64,000 nt of DNA from Micromonospora haikouensis (GTDB lineage Bacteria > Actinomycetota > Actinomycetes > Mycobacteriales > Micromonosporaceae), in assembly GCF_900091595.1 (NCBI RefSeq), contig NZ_FMCW01000033.1, forward strand, positions 1-64,000. Reading direction: 5' to 3'. The translations under genes were made by a program, and so were the position numbers. The notes beneath the pieces were generated by a model. The model made no database searches and had not been told where the DNA came from. It was given only the letters and a program-made list of their open reading frames with translations. Shown piece by piece: positions 1 to 7,164 of this stretch (the first letter of the stretch is position 1; each line of letters begins with the position of its first letter).

Positions 1-206
1 AACCGGCGGCCGTTCTCGTCCCGCTCACCCGCGTGCGCGGCGACATAGGCGGCGACCTCCGCCTCCAACGCAGCGGCGAGCATCCGGCGGGCACCGTCTC
101 GGACGATCTCGTCGATCAAGGAGCCACCGGACACGACCGGCGCGGACACGACCGGCGCGGACACGACCGCTGGCGTGGGCTCTTCCGGGTTGACTACGGT
201 AAGCAC
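1..206 (-). CDS. IS256-family transposase, N-terminal part (runs off the left edge)
   Basis: Partial gene: about the first 68 codons of a DDE transposase of the IS256/Mutator family. Translating the minus strand from a GTG at 204-206 gives a short leader with a repeated VVSAP motif, then SLIDEIVRDGARRMLAAALE and a segment ending AAHAGERDENGRR, which is the usual N-terminal block of this family (helical region before the catalytic core). A GGGAAGGG ribosome site lies upstream of the GTG. The catalytic DDE residues are beyond the window, so whether the copy is intact cannot be told. It would mobilise its own element by cut- or copy-and-paste transposition. The family call rests on the conserved LIDEIVR...GARRML and ERDENGRR motifs and is quite secure. 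Confidence 0.85.
   Translation of the reverse strand, partial: MLTVVNPEEPTPAVVSAPVVSAPVVSGGSLIDEIVRDGARRMLAAALEAEVAAYVAAHAGERDENGRR
131..169. repeat. 15-bp tandem repeat inside the transposase gene
   Basis: The unit acacgaccggcgcgg occurs at 131-145 and 146-160, with a 9-base third copy to 169. Because 15 is a multiple of three it keeps the frame and yields the repeated VVSAP residues in the transposase leader peptide. Confidence 0.9.
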
Positions 207-273
207 GGGCGTACCCTTCCCGGCCCGCGTTGACGCGCGGGCTCTACTCGATTCCTTGGACATGGAGCATCGC

Positions 274-292
274 CGGGAGGGTACGCCTCCCG
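274..292. terminator. Hairpin upstream of the transposase start
   Basis: Perfect 7-bp inverted repeat cgggagg / cctcccg around the loop gtacg, between the inferred IS end and the transposase start. Hairpins at IS ends can block transcription entering from outside; that role is inferred from position only. Confidence 0.4.
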
Positions 293-310
293 ACGCTCAT
301 CCACAGGTTT

Positions 311-718
311 CGAGCATTGCTCCCGGAGGAACGGGTCCATCGCCGGGTGACCCAGATGCGGGAGGCGTTCCCCGATGCCATGGTCGGCGGCTACGAGTCG
401 CTCATCGATGGGATGACCAACGATCCCAAGGACCGGCACGTGCTGGCAGCGGCTGTCCGAGCGAACGCAGAAGTCCTCGTGACGTTCAACATCGCCGACT
501 TTCCGGAACCGGCGCTCAAGCCGTACGACGTCCTGGCGGCGCATCCGGACGACTTTCTGCTCGATCAGCTGGATCTCTATCCTGCCCAGACCCTGGACGT
601 GCTCCACCACCAGGCTCGCGCGTACCGGAGAGAGCCGACCACCGTGCCGGGCCTGCTCGTGCTGCTCGGTCGCACGGGAGTGCCGCACTTCGCGGCCGAG
701 GTCCGCAGGCACCTCTGA
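311..718 (+). pseudogene. PIN-domain protein, 5'-truncated by the adjacent IS
   Basis: The open frame can be read from a TTG at 230, but its first 25 or so residues do not look like a PIN protein, whereas everything from about position 320 does: PEERVHRRVTQMREAFPDAM, then NDPKDRHVLAAAVRANAEVL and TFNIADFP, the last two being the usual acidic-site and core motifs of VapC/COG2405-like PIN nucleases. The missing part should hold the first strand with the initial catalytic aspartate (LDTN-like) and the first helices. The frame break coincides with the end of the IS256 element, so the simplest reading is that the IS inserted into the gene and removed its start. PIN proteins of this type are RNases, often the toxin of a toxin-antitoxin pair. 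No antitoxin gene is visible; it would lie on the far side of the IS. Without the first aspartate the product should be inactive. Confidence 0.7.
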
Positions 719-762
719 GGTGGGCCGGCAGGCGTGCTCACGGCTTTGGCGGGCCGCAGGGG

Positions 763-1680
763 TCAGGCGGCGAGGCGGCGCAGGACCGGGGTGAGCGGGT
801 CGAGGGCGTCGGCGCGTACCACGAAGCGGGTGACGCCCCAGCGGCGCTCGTGCTCGGCGACCGCCGCGACGATCTCGTCCTCGGTGCCGATCAGCACGAA
901 CGGGGTCGCCAGCAGCTCCGGGCCGGTCAGGCCGGCGGCGACCGCGCGCTGCGCCGCGACGGCCTCCGCGTCGTCGGTCACCGCCACCGTCTGCACCAGC
1001 GCCTCCAGCGCCGGCGGCCGCGCCCGGCCCGCCGCGCCCTCGGCGACGCGGGCGAGCTGCGCCTCGATCTGGTCGGCCCGCCACCGGGCCTCGTGCCGGT
1101 GACCGTCGTCGAGGGTACGGCCGAAGCCGGCCAGCCCCACGACGTCGGCGTGCGTGCCGGCCCAGCGCAGCAGCGTCGAGTTGGACGTGCCGACGGTCAG
1201 CGGCACGCGCTCCTGGACCGGTCGGGGCGACCCCAGCCGGGCGGCGCGCACGGTCAGCTCGGGGGAGTCCACGGTCACCTCCTCCCCGTCGAGCAGGGCC
1301 CGCACCGCCTCGGCGGCGGCGACGCAGCGGCGGACCCGGCCGGCGACGTCGGGGCGGTCCCGGCCGACCGCGCGCCACTCGGCGGGGGTGTGACCGGCCC
1401 CGACGCCGAGGCGGGCCCGCCCGCCGGAGACGACGTCGAGGGTCGCCACGGCGGCGGCGAGCAGCATCGGCTCGCGGACGCCGAGGTTCGACACGTACGA
1501 GCCGAGGCCGATCGTCGTGGTGACCGACGCGGCGGCGGCCAGCGCGACGAACGGGTCACCGCACGAGCCGGGGTGGTCGGCGGCGAGCAGCGCGTCGAAG
1601 CCGGCGGCCTCGGCCCGGCGGGCCAGGTCGAGCCAGCCCGTCGCGTCGGTCGGGCCGGACTGGAGCGAGAAGGTGACCAT
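763..1680 (-). CDS. LLM-class (F420-type) oxidoreductase
   Basis: A 305-residue luciferase-like monooxygenase-fold protein (TIM barrel). Members in actinomycetes usually use the deazaflavin F420 to reduce or oxidise small organic substrates in the cytoplasm. Supporting motifs are the N-terminal strand after MVTFSLQSGP, DALLAADHPG, the ATLDVVSGGRARLGVGAG loop typical of the family, and the C-terminal GTEDEIVAAVAEHERRWGVTRFVV, matching the usual LLM closing helix. The frame stays open upstream, but the ATG at 1678-1680 fits the family N-terminus. The substrate cannot be predicted. It is monocistronic, with about 145 bp to the LtrA gene on the same strand. Confidence 0.8.
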   Translation of the reverse strand: MVTFSLQSGPTDATGWLDLARRAEAAGFDALLAADHPGSCGDPFVALAAAASVTTTIGLGSYVSNLGVREPMLLAAAVATLDVVSGGRARLGVGAGHTPAEWRAVGRDRPDVAGRVRRCVAAAEAVRALLDGEEVTVDSPELTVRAARLGSPRPVQERVPLTVGTSNSTLLRWAGTHADVVGLAGFGRTLDDGHRHEARWRADQIEAQLARVAEGAAGRARPPALEALVQTVAVTDDAEAVAAQRAVAAGLTGPELLATPFVLIGTEDEIVAAVAEHERRWGVTRFVVRADALDPLTPVLRRLAA

Positions 1681-1825
1681 AGCCCCAGCCTTCGGCACCG
1701 GCGGCCGGCGGGCAATACGCCGGGGGCCGATTCTGCCGACCGGCGAATCCGCCGACGGCTGAAACCGCACCGGCCGGCCCGCATCCCCCGGGGCCGGCCC
1801 GCAGCCCCGTCACTCCGCAGCCCCG

Positions 1826-3151
1826 TCACTCCTCGTCCGGGTCGCCGTCGTGCCAGCGTTGCCGCCACTGCGCCTCGCGCGCCTCGTGGGCGGTCCGCTC
1901 GGCGAAGACCGCCTCACGCAGCGCGTGCCGGGAGTCGGCCATCGTCACCACCTCCACGGCCACCAGGCCGACGCAGACGCCGGTGAGCAGGATGATCGCG
2001 GCCAGCGTCGGCATCCGGCCGGCGACCGGCACCAGGGCCACGATCAGCAGGACCGTGCCGACGCGGGCCCAGGTGAGGGTGCGCAGCGTGCGGAGCTGGA
2101 AGAGGATGTCGCCGGACAGATAGCAGGCCACCCCGCCGTAGAGCAGCGGGATCCCCGGGCGGTGCAGCGACTCGTCCAGCGGCAGGTGCGGCTGGCCGAG
2201 CAGGTTCAGCATCTCCTCCGCCCCGAGCGAGAACAGGATCAGCCCGGTGATCATCGGCAGGAAGAGGTAGGCGTACGCGTCGCGGGCCAGCGCCACCCGG
2301 GTCCGGCCCCGGGCGGCGTGCAGGGCGATGCGGGCCGCCGGACCGATCACGTCGAAGTGCAGCCACCACAGCGTCGCGGCCAGGACGATGCCGATGCCGG
2401 CGGCGGTGATCGCCTGCCAGTTGAGCGGCCGGCCGGCCAGGTTGGTGCCGACGCCCACGGAGATCACCGACTCGCCGAGCGCGATCATCAGGATCAGGTC
2501 GTACCGTTCGGTCCAGTGCTCGGCCGAGGTCACCCCGCCGCCTCCGGTGCCGGCCAGCAGCCCGGTGGCGTACTGCGAGACGACCACGACGGCCCAGAGC
2601 CCGTCGCGGACCAGCGCGCCGACGTCGGGGTCGGCGAACTGGTGCGGGACGAGGGCGGCGGCGAGCAGCAGCACGGTGCTGAGCACCAGCTCCGGCGCGA
2701 GCTTCATCAGGTGCCGGCTCTCCACCGGCTGGTCCCGCATGACGTGCCAGTAGACCCACAGGTGGACCATCCGGATGACCAGGTAGCTCACCGCGACCGT
2801 GAGCGGGCCCGCCAGCCCCTGCCCGTGTGCGGCGATCGTCTGCGGCACGGCCAGGGCGAAGGCGAACACCGCGGCCATCCCGACCACCATTACCACCGGC
2901 ACGAAGCCCTCGCCGAGGCGGACCCGGGTGGCGACCACGCTGTGGATGACCCAGACCCACCAGAGCACCGCCAGCACGAGGAAGCCGTGCAGCAGGGTGT
3001 GGCCGGTGATGTCGGTGGCGGTGGCCCGCACGATGACGAAGAACGAGAAGACGAAGACCAGGTCGAAGAAGACCTCGAACCGGTCCACCCGGGCGCCGGG
3101 CGCGATCGCCACGGCGGGCCCGAGGCTGCCCCGCCGCCGCTCGCCGCGCAC
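1826..3151 (-). CDS. LtrA-like multipass membrane protein
   Basis: About 441 residues belonging to the low-temperature-requirement A family (LtrA, PF06772), polytopic membrane proteins of unknown biochemical role. The hallmark N-terminal motif RVDRFEVFFDLVFVFSF is present, followed by many hydrophobic helices, the family signature WWLHFDVIGPAAR about two thirds along, and a charged cytoplasmic tail. An earlier GTG at 3226 is in frame but lies only a few bases after the strong terminator hairpin 3234-3274, so the GTG at 3151 is preferred; the exact start is uncertain. Transcribed from its own promoter, downstream of but terminated apart from sucB. Confidence 0.75.
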   Translation of the reverse strand: MRGERRRGSLGPAVAIAPGARVDRFEVFFDLVFVFSFFVIVRATATDITGHTLLHGFLVLAVLWWVWVIHSVVATRVRLGEGFVPVVMVVGMAAVFAFALAVPQTIAAHGQGLAGPLTVAVSYLVIRMVHLWVYWHVMRDQPVESRHLMKLAPELVLSTVLLLAAALVPHQFADPDVGALVRDGLWAVVVVSQYATGLLAGTGGGGVTSAEHWTERYDLILMIALGESVISVGVGTNLAGRPLNWQAITAAGIGIVLAATLWWLHFDVIGPAARIALHAARGRTRVALARDAYAYLFLPMITGLILFSLGAEEMLNLLGQPHLPLDESLHRPGIPLLYGGVACYLSGDILFQLRTLRTLTWARVGTVLLIVALVPVAGRMPTLAAIILLTGVCVGLVAVEVVTMADSRHALREAVFAERTAHEAREAQWRQRWHDGDPDEE

Positions 3152-3233
3152 CCGTCCACTCTCGCAGCGTCCGCCGGGCGACCGGGCGGATTCGGCGCAG
3201 GCGCTCCTGGGCCGGCGGGATCCCACCGGTACG

Positions 3234-3274
3234 CCGACGGGCGCCCCGGTCGAGGTGACCGGAGCGCCCGTCGG
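3234..3274 (-). terminator. Rho-independent-type terminator after sucB
   Basis: Perfect 11-bp outer stem (3234-3244 with 3264-3274) continued by a 6-bp inner stem ccggtc/gaccgg after one mismatch, loop gaggt. It lies 15 bases past the sucB stop, with no long T-run, as is usual in high-GC actinomycetes. Confidence 0.8.
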
Positions 3275-3289
3275 AAGGGACAGCGGTGG

Positions 3290-5119
3290 TTACAGGCCCA
3301 GCTCGGCCTCGAAGTTGCCGCCCTCCAGCCGCTCCTTGACCGCGACCAGGAAGCGGGCCGCGTCGGCGCCGTCGATGAGCCGGTGGTCGTACGACATGGC
3401 CAGGTAGACCATCGAGCGGACCGCGACGACCTCGCCCAGCTCCGGGTCGTTGACCACGACGGGGCGCTTCACCACGGCGCCCGTGCCGAGCATCGCCGAC
3501 TGCGGCGACGGCACGATCGGGGTGTCGAACAGCGCGCCCCGGCTGCCCGTGTTGGTCAGCGTGAACGTGGCCCCGGCGATCTCGTCCGGGCTGATCTTGT
3601 TGGTGCGGGTGCGCTCGGCCAGGTCGGCGATCCGCTTGGCCAGGCCGCCCAGGTTGAGGTCGCCCGCCCCGTGGATCACCGGCACCATCAGGCCGCGCTC
3701 GGTGTCCACCGCGATGCCGAGGTGCTCGGCGTCCGGGTAGGTGATCGTCCCGGCGTCGAGGTCCATGCTGGCGTTGACGATCGGGTAGGTCTGGAGCGCC
3801 TCGACCGCCGCGAGGGCGAAGAACGGCAGGAACGACAGCTTCACGCCGTGCCGCGCAAGGAACGAGTCCTTGGCGCGGGCCCGCAGCTTGGCGACCTTGG
3901 TGACGTCCACCTCGACGACCGTGGTGAGCTGCGCCATCTCGTGCAGCGACTGCTGCATCCGCTTGGCGATCGTGGCCCGGATCCGGGGCAGCTTCTCGGT
4001 GGTGCCGCGCTTCGCGCTCGGCTGCGGCTTCGCGGCCGGCTTCGCCGGGGCCGCCGCCGCGGCGGGCTGCGCCGCCGGAGCCGGGGCCGCCTTCGCCGCC
4101 TTGGCCTTCTCGGCGGCCTCCAGCACGTCCTGCTTGCGGATGCGGCCACCCACGCCGGTGCCCTTGACCGAGGCGAGGTCGACGCCGTGCTCGCCGGCGA
4201 GCTTGCGGACCAGCGGCGTCACGTACCCGGCCGCCTCCTCGCCGCCCTGGGCGGGCGCGGTCGGGCGGGCCGGGGTGGCGGCCGGGGCCGGCGGCTGCGC
4301 CTGCTGCTCGGCCTGGACCGGCTTGGCGGCGGTCTCGGCCTCCGCGGCCGGCTCGTTGTAGGACGCGCCCGGGGTCGGCTCCTCGGCCTTGGCCGCCGGG
4401 GCGGCCTCCACCTTCGGCTCCGGCTTCGGCTCGGGCTTGGCCTCGGCCTTCGGCTCCGGCTTGGGCTCGGCCTTCGGCGTTGCCGGGGCGGCGCCGGCCG
4501 CACCGACGACCGCCAGGTCGGCCCCGACGGCGGCGGTCTCGTCCTCGGCGACCTTGATCTCCAGCAGCGTGCCGGCGACCGGGGACGGGATCTCCGTGTC
4601 GACCTTGTCGGTGGAGACCTCCAGCAGCGGCTCGTCGACCTCGACGGTGTCGCCGACCTGCTTGAGCCAGCGGGTGACGGTGCCCTCGGTGACGCTCTCG
4701 CCCAGGGCCGGCATCTTCACCGGGGTGCCCTCGCCCGCCGGGGCCGGTGCGGCCTGCGCGGCCGGCGGCTCCTCGACGGCCGGCTGCTCCGCCTCGGCCT
4801 GCGGCTCGGCGGCGGCCTCGGCGGCCTCCTCGGCCGGCTCCTCCTGCGGCGCGGCGGCCTCGCCACCGCCCGCGGACTCGCCCTCGCCGGCGATGACGGC
4901 GAGCTCGCTGCCCACCTCGGCGGTCTCGTCCTCGCCCACCACGATCCGGCTCAGCACGCCCGCCGCCGGGGACGGGATCTCGGTGTCGACCTTGTCCGTC
5001 GAGACCTCGAGCAGCGGCTCGTCGACCTCGACGGTGTCACCCTCCTGCTTGAGCCAGCGGGTGACGGTGCCCTCGGTGACGCTCTCGCCGAGCCGAGGCA
5101 TGGTGACCGATACCGGCAT
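3290..5119 (-). CDS. sucB: Dihydrolipoamide acyltransferase, E2 of a 2-oxo acid dehydrogenase complex
   Basis: 609 residues. E2 core of the 2-oxoglutarate/pyruvate dehydrogenase complexes: carries the acyl group on lipoyl-lysine and passes it to CoA. Domains in order: two lipoyl domains (residues ~1-77 and ~133-209, each with the STDKVDTE motif; lipoylated Lys43 and Lys172), Ala/Pro/Glu-rich flexible linkers, a peripheral-subunit-binding domain (TPLVRKLAGEHGVDL...GVGGRIRKQDV) and the C-terminal catalytic domain ending with SYDHRLIDGADAARFL, which has the active-site His and Asp. It sits 73 bp downstream of lpd on the same strand, the usual E2-E3 partnership. In actinobacteria such two-lipoyl E2 proteins (SucB/AceF) may serve both complexes, so the substrate assignment is family-level. 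Confidence 0.93.
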   Translation of the reverse strand: MPVSVTMPRLGESVTEGTVTRWLKQEGDTVEVDEPLLEVSTDKVDTEIPSPAAGVLSRIVVGEDETAEVGSELAVIAGEGESAGGGEAAAPQEEPAEEAAEAAAEPQAEAEQPAVEEPPAAQAAPAPAGEGTPVKMPALGESVTEGTVTRWLKQVGDTVEVDEPLLEVSTDKVDTEIPSPVAGTLLEIKVAEDETAAVGADLAVVGAAGAAPATPKAEPKPEPKAEAKPEPKPEPKVEAAPAAKAEEPTPGASYNEPAAEAETAAKPVQAEQQAQPPAPAATPARPTAPAQGGEEAAGYVTPLVRKLAGEHGVDLASVKGTGVGGRIRKQDVLEAAEKAKAAKAAPAPAAQPAAAAAPAKPAAKPQPSAKRGTTEKLPRIRATIAKRMQQSLHEMAQLTTVVEVDVTKVAKLRARAKDSFLARHGVKLSFLPFFALAAVEALQTYPIVNASMDLDAGTITYPDAEHLGIAVDTERGLMVPVIHGAGDLNLGGLAKRIADLAERTRTNKISPDEIAGATFTLTNTGSRGALFDTPIVPSPQSAMLGTGAVVKRPVVVNDPELGEVVAVRSMVYLAMSYDHRLIDGADAARFLVAVKERLEGGNFEAELGL

Positions 5120-5192
5120 CTTCTAAGACTCCTTCGTTCCCCTGGTGCGATCTCGCCCGTCTGCCGCCGGACGCCGCGGAATCAGTTCTCGA

Positions 5193-6584
5193 TCAGGCGT
5201 GCGCGTGCAGCGGCTTGCCGGCGAGGGCGAGGTGCGCCTCGCCCAGGGCCTCGTTCTGGGTCGGGTGGGCGTGCACGAGCTGCGCCACCTCGGCCGGGTA
5301 CGCCTCCCAGTTGTAGATGAGCTGCGCCTCGCCGACCAGCTCGCCGACCCGCGCGCCGACCATGTGCACGCCGACGACGGGGCCGTCCTCGACCCGGACC
5401 AGCTTGATGAAGCCGGCGGTCTTGAGGATCTGGCTCTTGCCGTTGCCGCCCAGGTTGTAGTTGTACGTCTTGATCTTGTCGGCGCCGTACTGCTCCTTGG
5501 CCTTCGCCTCGGTGAGGCCGACCGACGCCAGCTCGGGGTCGCAGTAGGTGACCCGGGGGATGCCGGCCTCGTCGATCACGGCCGGGTTCTGCCCGGCGAT
5601 CTCCTCGGCCACGAAGATGCCCTGCTGGAAGCCCCGGTGGGCGAGCTGGAGGCCGGGCACGATGTCGCCGACCGCGTAGACGTTCGGCACGCCGGTGCGC
5701 AGCCGCTCGTCGGTCAGCACGTACCCGCGGTCCATCCGCACGCCCTGCTCCTCGTACCCGAGGTCGGCGGTGCGCGGGCCGCGGCCCACGGCGACCAGCA
5801 GCAGCTCGGCCTCGACCGTCTCGCCGCCGGCGATGGTGACCTTGACGCCGTTCTCGGTCTTCTCGACCTTCTCGAACGGCTTGCCCACCTTGAAGTTGAT
5901 CTTCCGCTTGCGGAACGCCCGCTCCAGCGCCTTGGACGACTCCTCGTCCTCGGCGGCGACCAGCCGGGGCAGCGCCTCGATGATCGTCACGTCCACGCCG
6001 AAGGACTTCCACACGCTGGCGAACTCGACGCCGATCACGCCGCCACCCAGCACGATCGCCGACGACGGGACCCGGTCCAGGGTCAGCGCGTGGTCGCTGG
6101 TGATGATCCGCTCGCCGTCGACCTCCAGGCCGGGCAGGCTCTTCGCGTACGAGCCGGAGGCCAGCACGACGTTGCGGCCGGTGTACCGCTTCCCGTCGAC
6201 CTCGACGGCGTTCGGGGCGACCAGCCGGCCGTGACCCTCGACGACGGTGATCGCCTTGTTGCCCTTGAGCATCCCCTGGAGGCCCTTGTAGAGGCGGGAG
6301 ATCACGCCGTCCTTGTACGCGTTCACGCCGGCCATGTCGATGCCGACCAGCTCGGCCTTCACGCCGAACTGCTCCGACTCGCGGGTGGAGTCGGCGATCT
6401 CGGCGGCGTGCAGCAGGGCCTTCGTCGGGATGCACCCGTTGTGCAGGCAGGTCCCGCCGAGCTTGCCCTTCTCGACCAGCGCCACGGTCAGGCCCAGCTG
6501 GACGGCGCGCAGGGCGGTCGCGTAGCCGCCGCTGCCACCTCCGAGGATGACGATGTCGAAGGTCGCTTCGTTCGGCTCGCTCAC
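5193..6584 (-). CDS. lpdA: Dihydrolipoamide dehydrogenase (E3)
   Basis: 463 residues. FAD-dependent E3 that reoxidises dihydrolipoamide of E2 with NAD+. Visible motifs: N-terminal FAD fold DIVILGGGSGGYATALRA, redox-active disulfide GGTCLHNGCIPTK, NAD-binding GGGVIGVEFASVW, second FAD motif PNVYAVGDIV, and the C-terminal active-site HAHPTQNE with the catalytic His-Glu pair. The open frame extends to 6635, but the GTG at 6582-6584 is preceded by a GGGAG ribosome site at proper distance and begins at the normal family position. The first gene of the lpdA-sucB operon, divergent from the small gene at 6762. Confidence 0.95.
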   Translation of the reverse strand: MSEPNEATFDIVILGGGSGGYATALRAVQLGLTVALVEKGKLGGTCLHNGCIPTKALLHAAEIADSTRESEQFGVKAELVGIDMAGVNAYKDGVISRLYKGLQGMLKGNKAITVVEGHGRLVAPNAVEVDGKRYTGRNVVLASGSYAKSLPGLEVDGERIITSDHALTLDRVPSSAIVLGGGVIGVEFASVWKSFGVDVTIIEALPRLVAAEDEESSKALERAFRKRKINFKVGKPFEKVEKTENGVKVTIAGGETVEAELLLVAVGRGPRTADLGYEEQGVRMDRGYVLTDERLRTGVPNVYAVGDIVPGLQLAHRGFQQGIFVAEEIAGQNPAVIDEAGIPRVTYCDPELASVGLTEAKAKEQYGADKIKTYNYNLGGNGKSQILKTAGFIKLVRVEDGPVVGVHMVGARVGELVGEAQLIYNWEAYPAEVAQLVHAHPTQNEALGEAHLALAGKPLHAHA

Positions 6585-6761
6585 GTCCAACTCCCAGTTC
6601 GCGTCACTGCATCGGGGGTCACGGCGGGGCGGCACGGACAGACCCCACCTCGGTCATCTTGTCACCACCGCGTACCGGGCGCGTAGTGAGGTGCCCAACG
6701 ACACGTCCCGGACACGTACGCTTGGCACCGGTTTCGATCACGGATATGGGGGAGACGGTCG

Positions 6762-7091
6762 GTGGCGCTGTTCCGACGACGCAAGAAGGCGCGCCCGGCG
6801 GGGCCGGACCGCGCGCCCGACCGCGCCGATCTCGACCACCTGGAGAACTTCGTCCGCACCCGGCGGGGGGTCGAGGCGTTCATCGAGCCCCGCACCACCG
6901 TCACCGAGACCACGGTGATCCTCATCGCCGACGACGGGGAGTGGACCCGCCGGCGCATCGACGGCCCCGAGGGCGCCCGCCGGTTCGCCCACAAGCTGGC
7001 CATCCCCGTCTACGACGTGCGGCTCATGGGCTACCCGCAGCGGATGCGCGACTACAACGAGCGCCGCAAGCGCCGCCCCGAGCTGTACTGA
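6762..7091 (+). CDS. Conserved actinobacterial protein of unknown function
   Basis: 109 residues, starting at a GTG with a clean GGGGGA ribosome site 9 bases upstream. The N-terminus is strongly basic (ALFRRRKKARP), followed by a compact alpha/beta segment: FVRTRRGVEAFIEPRTTVTE, then TVILIADDGEWTRRRIDGPEG and a basic C-terminal tail ending RRKRRPELY. No signal peptide or membrane segment. I recognise it only as a small soluble protein commonly found next to lpd/pepA in actinomycetes and do not assign a function. It is followed at once by a bidirectional terminator shared with pepA. Confidence 0.7.
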   Translation: MALFRRRKKARPAGPDRAPDRADLDHLENFVRTRRGVEAFIEPRTTVTETTVILIADDGEWTRRRIDGPEGARRFAHKLAIPVYDVRLMGYPQRMRDYNERRKRRPELY

Positions 7092-7120
7092 GCCGCGCGG
7101 CCCGCGCCGGGCCGCCCGGC

Positions 7121-7152
7121 GAAGGGCCCCCCGACGGGCGGGGGGACCCTTC
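7121..7152. terminator. Bidirectional terminator between convergent genes
   Basis: Stem gaaggg/cccttc plus ccccccg/cgggggg (7121-7133 with 7139-7152, one bulged A at 7146), loop acggg. It separates the 6762-7091 gene from pepA, which end towards each other. Confidence 0.8.
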
Positions 7153-7164
7153 CGCGCGACCACG

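Larger units (their letters stand above)
1..322 (-). mobile_element. IS256-family insertion sequence, one end only
   Basis: The left edge holds the 5' end of an IS256/Mutator transposase reading leftward out of the window, plus about 115 bp between its start and a broken PIN-domain gene. The stretch atccacaggtttcgagca (about 298-315) and the small palindrome gagcattgctc (312-322) lie where the terminal inverted repeat should be. The outer boundary is an estimate, because the other end and the target-site duplication are outside the window. Confidence 0.6.

Noticed and set aside
1850..5320. A 1156-codon open frame on the plus strand
   Set aside because: It is antisense to ltrA and sucB; its LRLRLGLGLG tracts mirror the Ala/Pro/Lys/Glu linker of E2. 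Long antisense frames are usual at this GC content.
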